Positions 17,047-26,372 of a DNA stretch of 64,000 nt are shown piece after piece. The translations under genes and the position numbers were made by a program. Source of the stretch: Thiohalobacter sp. (lineage in GTDB: Bacteria > Pseudomonadota > Gammaproteobacteria > Thiohalobacterales > Thiohalobacteraceae); assembly GCF_027000115.1 (NCBI RefSeq), contig NZ_JALTON010000040.1, positions 1-64,000 of the forward strand, given 5' to 3'. The notes beneath the pieces were generated by a model. It made no database searches and was not told the origin of the DNA. It saw nothing but the letters and a program-made list of their open reading frames with translations. Numbering within the stretch: position 1 is the stretch's first letter; every line of letters starts with the position of its first letter.

Positions 17047-17580
17047 ATGCACCGACACGGCCGCGGCTTCACGCTGATCGAGACGGTGGTCACGCTCACC
17101 GTGCTGGCCATCATCGCCGGCATCACCGCTTACGGCATCGGCCACGCGGTGCGGGCGCAGCAGCAGGCACAGACTGTGTTCGAGACCCTCGACCGCTTGC
17201 GCCTGGCCAGCGAGCGCCTCGCCCGGGAACTGCGCAGCGTGCGCCGTGATCCGACCACGCCCGCCAACTATGACTTCCTGTCGCGCACGGCGACCGCGGT
17301 CAGCTTCCGGCGGCTGGAAGCGGACGGCGTCACCGTGACCACGGTCAACATCGCCGCGAGCGGCAGCAACCTGGACCTCGGCTACGACAGCCCGGCCGGT
17401 GACTGGCGGCTGACCGACCAGGTCAGCAGCTTCACCCTCGCCTACTACCAGGCCGACGGCGCGACGCCCGCCACCGGCAACGCCGATGTCGCCTTTGTCG
17501 AGTTCGAGCTGGTGCTGCTGGATGGCAACGGCAACAGCTATCCGCAGCGCACGCGGGTGGCCCTGAGGAACACGCAATGA
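17047..17580 (+). CDS. mshO: MSHA minor prepilin MshO
   Basis: 177 residues. Leader HRHGRG, then FTLIETVVTLTVLAIIAGIT with Glu5, then LASERLARELRSVRRD, the usual helix continuation in PilW/MshO-type minor pilins, and a beta-rich C-terminal domain with no cysteines. The stop overlaps the mshP ATG. Probably part of the priming tip complex with MshC, MshD and MshP. Confidence 0.85.
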   Translation: MHRHGRGFTLIETVVTLTVLAIIAGITAYGIGHAVRAQQQAQTVFETLDRLRLASERLARELRSVRRDPTTPANYDFLSRTATAVSFRRLEADGVTVTTVNIAASGSNLDLGYDSPAGDWRLTDQVSSFTLAYYQADGATPATGNADVAFVEFELVLLDGNGNSYPQRTRVALRNTQ

Positions 17581-18857
17581 ACAGGGGCGGCATCCGGCGG
17601 CAGCGCGGCGCGGCCATGGTCATCGCAGCGGTATTCCTGATCGTCGCCGTGCTGGTGTACGGCCTGGTGGCGCTGCGCATGGCCGGTACCAGCGTGACCG
17701 ACTCGGCGCTGGTCGCCGATGCCGCCGAGGCCCTGTTCCTGGCCGAGAGCGGCCTGGAGCGCGCCGCCCAGCGGCTGGCGAACGGGACCGCCTGCGCCGC
17801 GCTGGCCCCCGACGCCGGGCAGGCCTTCGGCAGCGGCGACTTCCAGATCCTGTCGGCGGCCGATGTCGGCGGCCTGTGCCGGGTTCAGGTCGTGGGCAGG
17901 CGGTTGATGGCCGGCCAGCCACGGGCACAGCGGGTGATCGAGGGGGATTTCGCGCTCGGGGCCAGCGGCAACTGGGTGGTCGGCAACAACGGTGTGGTTC
18001 TCACCGATGGCAGCGGGAGCTGGTCGACAGTGCCCGCGTTCACCGGTGACGACCTGAATGGCATCGATTGCGCGGGCAGCAGCTGCCTGGCGGTCGGCGA
18101 CCGTGGCGGCGCCTTTACCTACGACGGTTCCGCCTGGTCCGCGACAGCCACGGGTACCGGTCAGGACCTTGAGGATGTTGCCTGCGAACCGGGCACCACC
18201 AGCGCCTGTTTCGCGGTCGGCGAAAATGGCACCGCCCTGCGCTGGACGACGGCCTGGGCGGCGACCAACAGTGGCACGGGCCGCGACCTCAATGGCGTGT
18301 ATTGCGGCACCGGCTTTTGTTATGTCGTGGGGGACAACGGGACCATACGACGCTGGACCGGTGGGACCAACTGGCTGGGCGGCGAGATCGCCTTCAGCGC
18401 CCGGAACCTCAACGGCGTCGCCTGTCTGCCGGGCAGTGCGACCGCCTGTTTCGCCGTCGGCCGGAACGGGACTCTTTTGCAACGCTTCGCTTTCGGACCC
18501 TGGGGGTTCTGGATCTCGGTGGCATCGGGGACGGGGCGCCACCTCAACGACATAAGCTGCCCCACAACCACCTTCTGTGTGGCCGTAGGCAACAACGGAA
18601 CCGCCCTGGTCTGGAACGGCACGAGCTGGAGCGGCTCGGCCACCGGCACATCCCGGCGTCTGCGGGGCGTCGACTGTGAAACGGGCGTCGCCGGCAACTG
18701 CCTCGCCGTGGGCAACAACGGCACCATCCTGGCCTGGAACGGTGCCGCCTGGAGCACCCAGCCCTCCGGTACGGGCAGTCGGCTGAACGATGTCGCAGTC
18801 GCCAGCGGCGGTGGTGGCAGCGTCACCCTTGCCCGCTGGCGCGAGCGCATCTTCTGA
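17577..18857 (+). CDS. mshP: MshP/PilX-like minor pilin carrying a seven-repeat propeller-like domain
   Basis: 426 residues, far longer than a pilin-only MshP. Residues 1-128 are the pilin part: RRQRGAAMVIAAVFLIVAVL with the PilX-type start rather than a FTLIE motif. Residues about 130-408 hold seven repeats of 38-45 residues with the core CxAVGxNGTxxxWxGxxW ... GTGxxLxGVxC. Cysteine pairs 165/170, 203/211, 243/248, 283/291, 328/334 and 367/375 sit at the junctions and probably form disulfides. The last residues (VTLARWRERIF) look like the end of the pilin, so the repeats may be inserted rather than appended. A sialidase/Ycf48-like beta-propeller displayed at the pilus tip as an adhesin is inferred. 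Confidence 0.8.
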   Translation: MNRGGIRRQRGAAMVIAAVFLIVAVLVYGLVALRMAGTSVTDSALVADAAEALFLAESGLERAAQRLANGTACAALAPDAGQAFGSGDFQILSAADVGGLCRVQVVGRRLMAGQPRAQRVIEGDFALGASGNWVVGNNGVVLTDGSGSWSTVPAFTGDDLNGIDCAGSSCLAVGDRGGAFTYDGSAWSATATGTGQDLEDVACEPGTTSACFAVGENGTALRWTTAWAATNSGTGRDLNGVYCGTGFCYVVGDNGTIRRWTGGTNWLGGEIAFSARNLNGVACLPGSATACFAVGRNGTLLQRFAFGPWGFWISVASGTGRHLNDISCPTTTFCVAVGNNGTALVWNGTSWSGSATGTSRRLRGVDCETGVAGNCLAVGNNGTILAWNGAAWSTQPSGTGSRLNDVAVASGGGGSVTLARWRERIF

Positions 18858-18924
18858 GCCCGGCCTGGCACGCACCGCAGGCCGCCGGTATGCTGTAGCC
18901 ACACCAACAAGAGGGCACACACCC

Positions 18925-19860
18925 TTGCTGTCCCTGTTCCGAAAGCGCGATGCCGCCATCCGCCATGCCGTCGTTCCGCTCGACCGGGGCGTGGCCTTTG
19001 CCGAGGTCGACCGCCGTGGCGAGGCGCGCCCTCGTCTCGTCCGCTGTGGCTTCGTACCCAACGGCGACGATGCCGCGGCGGCGCTGGCGCGTGCGGTGCG
19101 GGCATGCGGCGCGCGCCAGGCGCCGGTCTCCACCCTGCTCGATGTCGGCAGCTACAACCTGCTGTTGGTGGAAATGCCGCGAGTGCCCCCGGAGGAAATG
19201 CGCCAGGCGGTACGCTGGCAGGTCCGCGACCTGATCGACTTCCACATCGACGATGCCGTGATCGATGTGTTCGACGCGCCGGCCAGCGCGGCGCGCGGCG
19301 TGCAGGACCATCTCTACGTGGTCGCCGCCCGCAAGGCGCTGGTGCAGGAGCGGGTCGATGCCCTTGCCGCGGCCGGCGCGAAGCTGGGCGTGATCGACAT
19401 TCCCGAGCTGGCGCTGCGCAATCTCGCAGCGCTGCTGGAAGAAGACCGCGAGGGCGTGGCGCTGTTGTATCTGGGCGACGACAGTGGCCTGATCGCGCTG
19501 TGCCGGCAGGGGGTGCTGTATCTGGCGCGCACCCTGGCGCTGGGACAGGTTCGGGTGTCGGAGGCGCTTGCCGGCGGCGACGAACAGCTGTTGGGTTCGC
19601 TGGCGCTGGAGATCCAGCGCACGCTGGACTACTACGACCGCCACTTCCAGCAGGCGCCCATCGGCCGGCTGGCCGTGGCGCCGCTGGCCTTCGACGGCGC
19701 CCCGCTGACCGAATCCATCCAGTCCCAGCTCGGCCTGCAGTCGCGGATGATCGACCTGTGCCAGACGCTGGAATGCGAGACCACCCCCGACGCAGAAACC
19801 GCCAGCCAGGTCACCCTTGCCGTGGCTGCGGCCTTGCGGCAGGAGACGCGCAGCCTGTAG
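18925..19860 (+). CDS. mshI: MSHA biogenesis protein MshI (PilM-like)
   Basis: 311 residues from a TTG at 18925, with AGAGGG upstream; an ATG at 18790 lies inside mshP and is unlikely. The N-terminus LSLFRKRDAAIRHAVV resembles MshI. The body has an actin-like fold signature typical of PilM relatives (LLDVGSYNLLLVEMP, EEMRQAVRWQVRDLIDFHID, VALLYLGDDSGLIALCRQG). It would sit in the cytoplasm and bind the PilN-like protein. It is the last gene of the locus and about 11 kb from its expected partner genes, unlike the Vibrio order. Confidence 0.85.
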   Translation: MLSLFRKRDAAIRHAVVPLDRGVAFAEVDRRGEARPRLVRCGFVPNGDDAAAALARAVRACGARQAPVSTLLDVGSYNLLLVEMPRVPPEEMRQAVRWQVRDLIDFHIDDAVIDVFDAPASAARGVQDHLYVVAARKALVQERVDALAAAGAKLGVIDIPELALRNLAALLEEDREGVALLYLGDDSGLIALCRQGVLYLARTLALGQVRVSEALAGGDEQLLGSLALEIQRTLDYYDRHFQQAPIGRLAVAPLAFDGAPLTESIQSQLGLQSRMIDLCQTLECETTPDAETASQVTLAVAAALRQETRSL

Positions 19861-19868
19861 GGATCAGG

Positions 19869-19886
19869 GCGCGGGCCAGCCCGCGC
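19869..19886. terminator. GC hairpin between convergent mshI and ntrC
   Basis: GCGCGGGC-CA-GCCCGCGC lies in the 38-base gap between the convergent genes, 9 bases after the mshI stop. The loop is too tight for the full 8 bp, so about 7 bp would form. No T-run follows on either strand, so intrinsic termination is doubtful. Confidence 0.3.
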
Positions 19887-19898
19887 AACGACAGAACC

Positions 19899-21321
<1,423 letters not shown>

Positions 21322-21329
<8 letters not shown>

Positions 21330-22398
21330 CCCGTGACTCCAGGGGCAACAACAAGGTGAAAACGGTTTCGCCCGGTTCGCTGCGGCACTCGATCAGGCCG
21401 CCGTGCAGATTGACCAGCGACTGGGCGATGGACAGACCCAGTCCCGTGCCTTCGGCGTGACCGGTCACCATGGGCAGGAACAGGGTCTCGCGCATGTCCT
21501 CGGGGATGCCGGGGCCGTTGTCGATGATCTCCACGCTGAGCACCAGGCGGTGGCGCTGCTGGCCGATGGTGAACTGGCGCCTCGCGCGGGTGCGCAGGGT
21601 GATGGTGCCCTGGCCATCCAGCGCCTGCGCGGCATTGCGCACGATGTTCAGCACCGACTGGATCAGCATGTCGGCATCGGCCTGCAGTTCGGGGATGCTG
21701 GGGTCGTAGTCGCGCTCGATCTCGATGCCGCCGCCCTCGGCAAGCACCAGGCTGCGGACGTGCTCCAGCACCTCGTGGATGTTGGTCGGCTGCCGCTTGG
21801 GCAGGGTCTTCGGCCCCAGCATGCGGTTGACCAGGCTGCGCAGGCGGTCGGCCTCGCCGATGATGATGCGGGTGTATTCGCGCAATTCCTCCGAATCCAG
21901 CTCGCGCTCCAGCAGCTGCGCAGCACCGCGCAGGCCGCCCAGGGGATTCTTGATCTCGTGCGCCAGACCGCGCACCAGTTGGCGCATGGCCTGGCTCTGC
22001 TCCAGCAGCGTCTCCTCGCGGGCGATGCGCAGGTGGCGATCGACGCGGATCAGCTCGACGATCAGCAGGGTATCCCGGCCGCTCTCGGTCTGCGGGGTGA
22101 CCGTGTAGTCGACGGTGATCTCCTTGCCGTTGTGCAGGCGCAGGTCGCGGCCCCGCTCGGTGAAGGCACGGAATTCGTCCAGGGCACTGGCAAGCCGACC
22201 GGCCAGGGGCTGGGCATCGGCGACCAGATCGCTGAGGGTGAGGCCGCGCAGATGGCGTGCGCTGTGCGCGAACAGGGCCTCGGCGGCCGGATTGAGGTGA
22301 AGGATGCGCAACTCGGCATCGAACACCACCACGGCGGTACTCAGGCTTTCCAGAATGCGGGTCTGGCCCGGGGTCATGAGATCGATCTCGGCAGCCAT
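21322..22398 (-). CDS. glnL: Nitrogen sensor histidine kinase NtrB
   Basis: 358 residues from the ATG at 22398. PAS domain (about 12-115), dimerisation/phosphotransfer helix with LAHEIKNPLGG and phosphorylated His147, then an ATPase domain with N box NIVRNAAQAL, G1 DNGPGIP and G2 GTGLGLSIAQ. PII normally switches it between kinase and phosphatase; no glnB is in the window. An alternative ATG at 22377 would suit the sigma-54-like element just upstream (22411-22426). An in-frame start at 22470 adds poorly conserved residues and is rejected. Confidence 0.93.
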
Positions 22399-22410
22399 GA
22401 AAGATCTGCG

Positions 22411-22426
22411 TGCAAGAACCAAACCA
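22411..22426 (-). promoter_or_regulatory. Possible sigma-54 promoter of ntrBC
   Basis: On the minus strand TGGTTTGGTTCTTGCA matches the -24 TGG and -12 TTGCA of the sigma-54 consensus with correct spacing. Transcription would start near 22400, which suits the 22377 start codon better than the 22398 one. An NtrC-type site lies about 170 bases upstream (22576-22592). Judged from sequence only. Confidence 0.4.
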
Positions 22427-22575
22427 GCTTCGGGTACCCGGCAGCGGTGTACTGCTGCGGCCACAACCAAGGTATAACTTGTTGAAAACCGCCAGGTTGA
22501 TCGCCGAGTATTCGGCCAGCGCGCCCGGTGCGCCCTGTATGCTGGTCCAGGACCGTGCAGGGCACCCCGCCATTA

Positions 22576-22592
22576 TGCACCACAATGGTGCG
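22576..22592. promoter_or_regulatory. NtrC-binding site upstream of ntrBC
   Basis: TGCACCACAATGGTGCG matches the palindromic NtrC consensus TGCACC-N5-GGTGCA at all but the last base. It lies between the DUF4124 gene and ntrB, next to the DUF4124 stop codon, so it probably serves autoregulation of ntrBC. Confidence 0.75.
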
Positions 22593-22597
22593 TTAGA

Positions 22598-23143
22598 TCA
22601 GTTGGCCCGCTTACGGGCCGGAAAGAGCACCGACTGGCGGTGCAGATAGACGGTGACCGGCGCGCTCTCGATCAGCACCTGGTCCCGCGGGTCGACCACC
22701 TGGACCTGGATGCGGTGCTCGCCGCGATCGACGTTCTCGAACCGGTAGCTGCCGCCAGAGACGCGGGCAATCGGACGGCCGTCGAGCAGCACCCGGTACT
22801 GGTGACCCAGCTGCGACTTCAGGCCCGGTTCGGTGGCAAAGCGGATCTCGAAGCTGCCGGCGTTGTCGCGGATGGTGGCCTGGTCCTGGGGCTGGAGGAT
22901 GCGCACCGCGCTGTAGGCAGGCGCCTCGGCGGGGGCCTGCGGCCGGGTCCGAATCGGCGGCAGCGGAGGCGGGGTGTAGGTGCTGGGTGGTGGCAACTCC
23001 ACCTTCTCGGCCCCCGGCGGGGGCTGGTCCCCGAAGTGGACCGTGCCATCCTCGTCCACCCAGCGATAGACCTCGGCGGCCATGGCCTGGCCGGCAAGCA
23101 GCGCGAGCAGCAACAGCGTTAGACCAGTTCGATGCGGGTACAT
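22598..23143 (-). CDS. Exported DUF4124-domain protein
   Basis: 181 residues. Signal peptide YPHRTGLTLLLLALLAGQAMA, then a DUF4124 motif EVYRWVDEDGTVHFGDQPPPG, a proline-rich linker (about residues 48-75) and an Ig-like/Fn3-like beta domain with YRVLLDGRPI and HRIQVQVVDPRDQ. The function is not known; such proteins are common beside ntrBC/glnA in gammaproteobacteria. It is probably periplasmic. It lies between the glnA terminator and ntrB on the same strand. Confidence 0.85.
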   Translation of the reverse strand: MYPHRTGLTLLLLALLAGQAMAAEVYRWVDEDGTVHFGDQPPPGAEKVELPPPSTYTPPPLPPIRTRPQAPAEAPAYSAVRILQPQDQATIRDNAGSFEIRFATEPGLKSQLGHQYRVLLDGRPIARVSGGSYRFENVDRGEHRIQVQVVDPRDQVLIESAPVTVYLHRQSVLFPARKRAN

Positions 23144-23226
23144 GAATGTTCCTCTCCCTGCTTCCCTGCAGACACCGGCGCCGGTGCCAGGTTCCGCTGC
23201 CTGAAGCGTAATGCGACAAGGCCCTG

Positions 23227-23255
23227 AAAAGCAAAGGGCCCCGCGAACGGGGCCC
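23227..23255 (-). terminator. Intrinsic terminator of glnA
   Basis: On the minus strand GGGCCCCG-TTCG-CGGGGCCC (8-bp perfect stem with a stable TTCG tetraloop) is followed by TTTGCTTTT. It begins about 24 bases after the glnA stop codon and separates glnA from the DUF4124-ntrBC genes. Confidence 0.9.
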
Positions 23256-23278
23256 CTGCAAGCAGCGTTCCGCGGAAT

Positions 23279-24688
23279 TCAGACGCTGTAGTACATGTCG
23301 AACTCCACCGGATGGGTGGTCATGCGCAGGCGTGTGACCTCTTCCATCTTCAACGCGATGTAGCCGTCGATGGCATCGTCCGTGAACACGCCGCCGGCGG
23401 TGAGGAACTTGCGGTCGGCGTCGAGGGCCTCCAGTGCCTGATCGAAGGAATGACAGACCTGCGGGATCTCGGCTTCCTCCTCCGGCGGCAGATCGTACAG
23501 GTCCTTGTCCATGGCGTCGCCCGGATGGATCTTGTTCTGGATGCCGTCCAGGCCGGCCATCATCATGGCCGCGAAGGCCAGATAGGGGTTGGCGGTGGAG
23601 TCGGGGAAACGCACCTCGATGCGCCGTGCCTTCGGGTTGGAGACGAAGGGAATGCGGATGGAGGCGGAGCGGTTGCGGGCCGAATAGGCCAGCATCACCG
23701 GGGCCTCGAAACCGGGCACCAGGCGCTTGTAGGAGTTGGTGGAAGCGTTGGTGAAGGCGTTCAGGGCACGGGCATGCTTGATGATGCCGCCGATGTAGTA
23801 GAGCGCCAGATCGGACAGGCCACCGTACTTGTTGCCGCTGAAGATGTTCTTGCCCTTCTTCACCAGCGACTGGTGCACGTGCATGCCGTTGCCGTTGTCG
23901 CCGACCAGCGGCTTGGGCATGAAGGTCGCGGTCTTGCCGTAGGCCGCTGCCACGTTGTGGACCACGTACTTCAGAATCTGTACTTCGTCGGCCTTGGCGA
24001 CGAGCGTGTTGGCGCCGACGCCGATCTCGCACTGGCCGGCGGTGGCCACTTCGTGGTGATGCACCTCGGTCTTGAGGCCCATCTCCTCCAGCGCCAGGCA
24101 CATGGCCCCGCGCAGATCATGCAGGGAGTCGACCGGCGGCACCGGGAAGTAACCGCCCTTGACCGATGGGCGATGGCCCATGTTGCCGTCCTCGAACACG
24201 CGCTCGGTGTTCCAGGAGGCCTCGCTGGAATCGACCTTGTAGAAGGCGCCGCTGATGTCGGAACCCCAACGCACGTCGTCGAGCACGAAGAACTCGTTCT
24301 CGGGGCCGAACAGCGCCTGGTCGGCGATGCCGGTGGATTTCAGATACTCCTCGGCGCGCACGGCGATGGAACGGGGATCACGCTCGTAACCGGACATGGT
24401 GGCGGGTTCTAGGATGTTGCAGCGGATGTTGAGCTGCGGCTCGTCGGAGAAGGGGTCGAGCACAGCGGTCTTGGTGTCCGGCATCAGGATCATGTCGGAC
24501 TCGTTGATGCCCTTCCAGCCCGCGATGGAGGAGCCGTCGAACATCTTGCCGTCCTTGAAGAAGGATGCGTCGATGGTATCGGCCGGAACGGTGACGTGCT
24601 GTTCCTTGCCGCGGGTGTCCGTGAAACGCAGATCGACGAACAGGACCTCGTTGTCCTTGATCATCTTCTGAACCTTGGCTGCTGTCAT
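23279..24688 (-). CDS. glnA: Glutamine synthetase type I
   Basis: 469 residues, the same length as E. coli GlnA. Makes glutamine from glutamate, ammonia and ATP as a dodecamer. Visible motifs: [75 protein letters not shown], and [17 protein letters not shown]. The adenylylation tyrosine lies in [10 protein letters not shown] near residue 398, so it is probably regulated by GlnE/GlnD as in enterics. GTGGAG precedes the ATG at 24688; a longer frame from 24724 is rejected. Sigma-54 and NtrC elements are upstream. Confidence 0.98.
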   Translation of the reverse strand: MTAAKVQKMIKDNEVLFVDLRFTDTRGKEQHVTVPADTIDASFFKDGKMFDGSSIAGWKGINESDMILMPDTKTAVLDPFSDEPQLNIRCNILEPATMSGYERDPRSIAVRAEEYLKSTGIADQALFGPENEFFVLDDVRWGSDISGAFYKVDSSEASWNTERVFEDGNMGHRPSVKGGYFPVPPVDSLHDLRGAMCLALEEMGLKTEVHHHEVATAGQCEIGVGANTLVAKADEVQILKYVVHNVAAAYGKTATFMPKPLVGDNGNGMHVHQSLVKKGKNIFSGNKYGGLSDLALYYIGGIIKHARALNAFTNASTNSYKRLVPGFEAPVMLAYSARNRSASIRIPFVSNPKARRIEVRFPDSTANPYLAFAAMMMAGLDGIQNKIHPGDAMDKDLYDLPPEEEAEIPQVCHSFDQALEALDADRKFLTAGGVFTDDAIDGYIALKMEEVTRLRMTTHPVEFDMYYSV

Positions 24689-24784
24689 TGCTGTTTCTCC
24701 ACTTGCCTTTTGGTGAACATCCACTGCCGCGGAAGGTCAGGGCCACACGCGCGCGCAGTACCGGAATTCGGGTGTCCATCCGGG

Positions 24785-24800
24785 TGCATGTTCCATGCCA
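24785..24800 (-). promoter_or_regulatory. Sigma-54 promoter of glnA
   Basis: On the minus strand TGGCATGGAACATGCA: -24 TGGCA and -12 TGCA with the correct 4-base spacer and only minor deviations from TGGCACG-N4-TTGCA. A start near 24773 gives a leader of about 85 bases. Two NtrC sites lie roughly 100 and 130 bases upstream, like glnAp2 of enterics. Confidence 0.75.
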
Positions 24801-24863
24801 CGGACAGACGCCCTTTTATTACCAATAGTTAGACGACATTTCGGGACCCGCGCCCCGACCAAA

Positions 24864-24880
24864 TGCACCATTCTGGTGCC
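24864..24880. promoter_or_regulatory. NtrC-binding site, glnA proximal
   Basis: TGCACCATTCTGGTGCC matches TGCACC-N5-GGTGCA except the final base. Centred about 100 bases upstream of the inferred sigma-54 transcription start. Confidence 0.8.
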
Positions 24881-24893
24881 CCTCTACGCAGAG

Positions 24894-24910
24894 CGCACCA
24901 TGATTGTGCA
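24894..24910. promoter_or_regulatory. NtrC-binding site, glnA distal
   Basis: CGCACCATGATTGTGCA is a weaker match (two changes) to the NtrC palindrome. Its centre is 30 bases, about three helical turns, from the proximal site, so both would lie on the same face. It directly abuts the stop codon of the cation-efflux gene. Confidence 0.6.
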
Positions 24911-26074
24911 TCATTCGAACAACACGCGCAGGTCACCGAATCCGTCGAGCTGCCGCGCGCGCGCTTCCAGCCGGGCGCGCAGCGCCTCGGCGGCGGCCCG
25001 GTCGGTGGCCAGCTCCAGCGGCAGCACCAGATCCACATGCACCTTGCCATCCAGGTAGTGCAGGGTGATGTCCCGGATCTGTCCGGCCACAGGATCGTCG
25101 GCCCAGAGCGCGCGCAGGCGCGCCAGCAGTTCGTGACGCAGCGGCAGATGATCACACGAAGAGCGGGTTTCGTCATCCTCGGGATCGATGTGCACGGTGA
25201 CGTCGGCCACGGCATCGATGTCGTTGATCAGGGTCTGGCGGACCTTCTCGCCGATCTGGTGACCCTCGGAGACGCTGAGGGTGGGGTCCACCTGGATGTG
25301 GACGTCCACCAGCGCATCGCCGCCGCTCATGCGGCTGCGCAGCATGTGCAGGGCGCGCACGCCCTTGACGTCGCGGATGGCTTCGCGGATGCGCTGCAAT
25401 TCCTCTTCGTCGAGCGCGGTATCGATCAGCTCCTGCAGGCTGCGCCAGGCCAGGTCCCAGCCGATCTTCGCCACCATGAAGCCGACGATGGCCGCGGCAA
25501 TGGCGTCCATGTACGGGAGGCCGGCCATGGTGCCGGCGACGCCGATCATGACCACGATCGAGGAAATGGCGTCCGAGCGATGGTGCCAGGCATTGGCCCG
25601 CAGCATCTTCGAGCGCAGGCGGCGCGCGACCACCATGGTGTAGTGGTAAAGCGCCTCCTTGGCCAGCACCGACACCAGCGCACCCACCAGCGCCAGCATG
25701 CCCGGCACCAGCAGCTCTTCTGGATTGAACAGACGATGCGCGGCATCCCAGGCGATGCCGATGGCCACCAGCACCAGCACCACGCCGAGTGCCACCGTCA
25801 TCACCGTCTCGATGCGACCATGACCATAGGGATGCTCCTCGTCGGCCTCGCGGTGGGCATGCTTGGCGGCGAAGATCACCATGACATCGGTGGCCAGGTC
25901 CGACAGGGAATGGATGCCATCCGCAACCAGAGACTGCGAATTGGCCGCGACACCGATGACGATCTTGCCGATGCCCAGCAACAGGTTGACGACGAGACCG
26001 ACAAGGGTGACGCGCCGGGTCGCCTGATAGCGTTCGGCGGGCTCGGCGCGTGCGGTGTGAACGGGTGCGTGCAT
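24911..26074 (-). CDS. Cation diffusion facilitator family transporter
   Basis: 387 residues. CDF-family divalent metal/proton antiporter of the inner membrane, FieF/MamB-like. About six transmembrane helices in the first 215 residues, with metal-site motifs SLVADGIHSLSDLATD in TM2 and HHRSDAISSIVV in TM5. The C-terminal cytoplasmic domain is duplicated-looking (VDVHIQVDPTLSVSEGHQI, VTVHIDPED, then a further about 90 residues with VHVDLVLPLEL), longer than the usual single CDF C-domain. Substrate (Zn, Fe or other) cannot be told. It ends right at the glnA enhancer region. Confidence 0.9.
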   Translation of the reverse strand: MHAPVHTARAEPAERYQATRRVTLVGLVVNLLLGIGKIVIGVAANSQSLVADGIHSLSDLATDVMVIFAAKHAHREADEEHPYGHGRIETVMTVALGVVLVLVAIGIAWDAAHRLFNPEELLVPGMLALVGALVSVLAKEALYHYTMVVARRLRSKMLRANAWHHRSDAISSIVVMIGVAGTMAGLPYMDAIAAAIVGFMVAKIGWDLAWRSLQELIDTALDEEELQRIREAIRDVKGVRALHMLRSRMSGGDALVDVHIQVDPTLSVSEGHQIGEKVRQTLINDIDAVADVTVHIDPEDDETRSSCDHLPLRHELLARLRALWADDPVAGQIRDITLHYLDGKVHVDLVLPLELATDRAAAEALRARLEARARQLDGFGDLRVLFE

Positions 26075-26144
26075 GCTGATCGGCGGTCCGGTGTCTCGGA
26101 AAGGGCCCTATTTCACCGCCAGCGGGCGGCGGAAGCAAATGGGT

Positions 26145-26372
26145 TCAGCCGCCCACGCGCACCAGGATGCGGATGTCCCGGTCCTGCTGCTCGGTGGCCA
26201 GCACCTGATGGCCATTGATGCGGCACCAGGTCGGGATGTCGTGCAGGGCGCCCGGGTCGGTGCAGTGCACCAGCAGCTCGTCACCCGGCGCCAGCCCGGC
26301 GATGGCATCCTGGGTGCGGATCACCGGGAGCGGACAGAGGATGTTGCGGGCATCCAGCTCGTGACGGCTCAC
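26145..26372 (-). CDS. TusA-family sulfur carrier protein
   Basis: 75 residues. TusA fold with the sulfur-carrying cysteine in NILCPLPVIRTQDAI (Cys13, CPxP motif) and a second cysteine pair later (HCTDPGAL, TWCRING). TusA proteins relay persulfide sulfur to tRNA thiolation or to sulfur oxidation. The ATG overlaps the stop of the PP-loop gene by 4 bases, so the two are translated together. That supports sulfur delivery to the PP-loop enzyme. Confidence 0.9.
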   Translation of the reverse strand: MSRHELDARNILCPLPVIRTQDAIAGLAPGDELLVHCTDPGALHDIPTWCRINGHQVLATEQQDRDIRILVRVGG

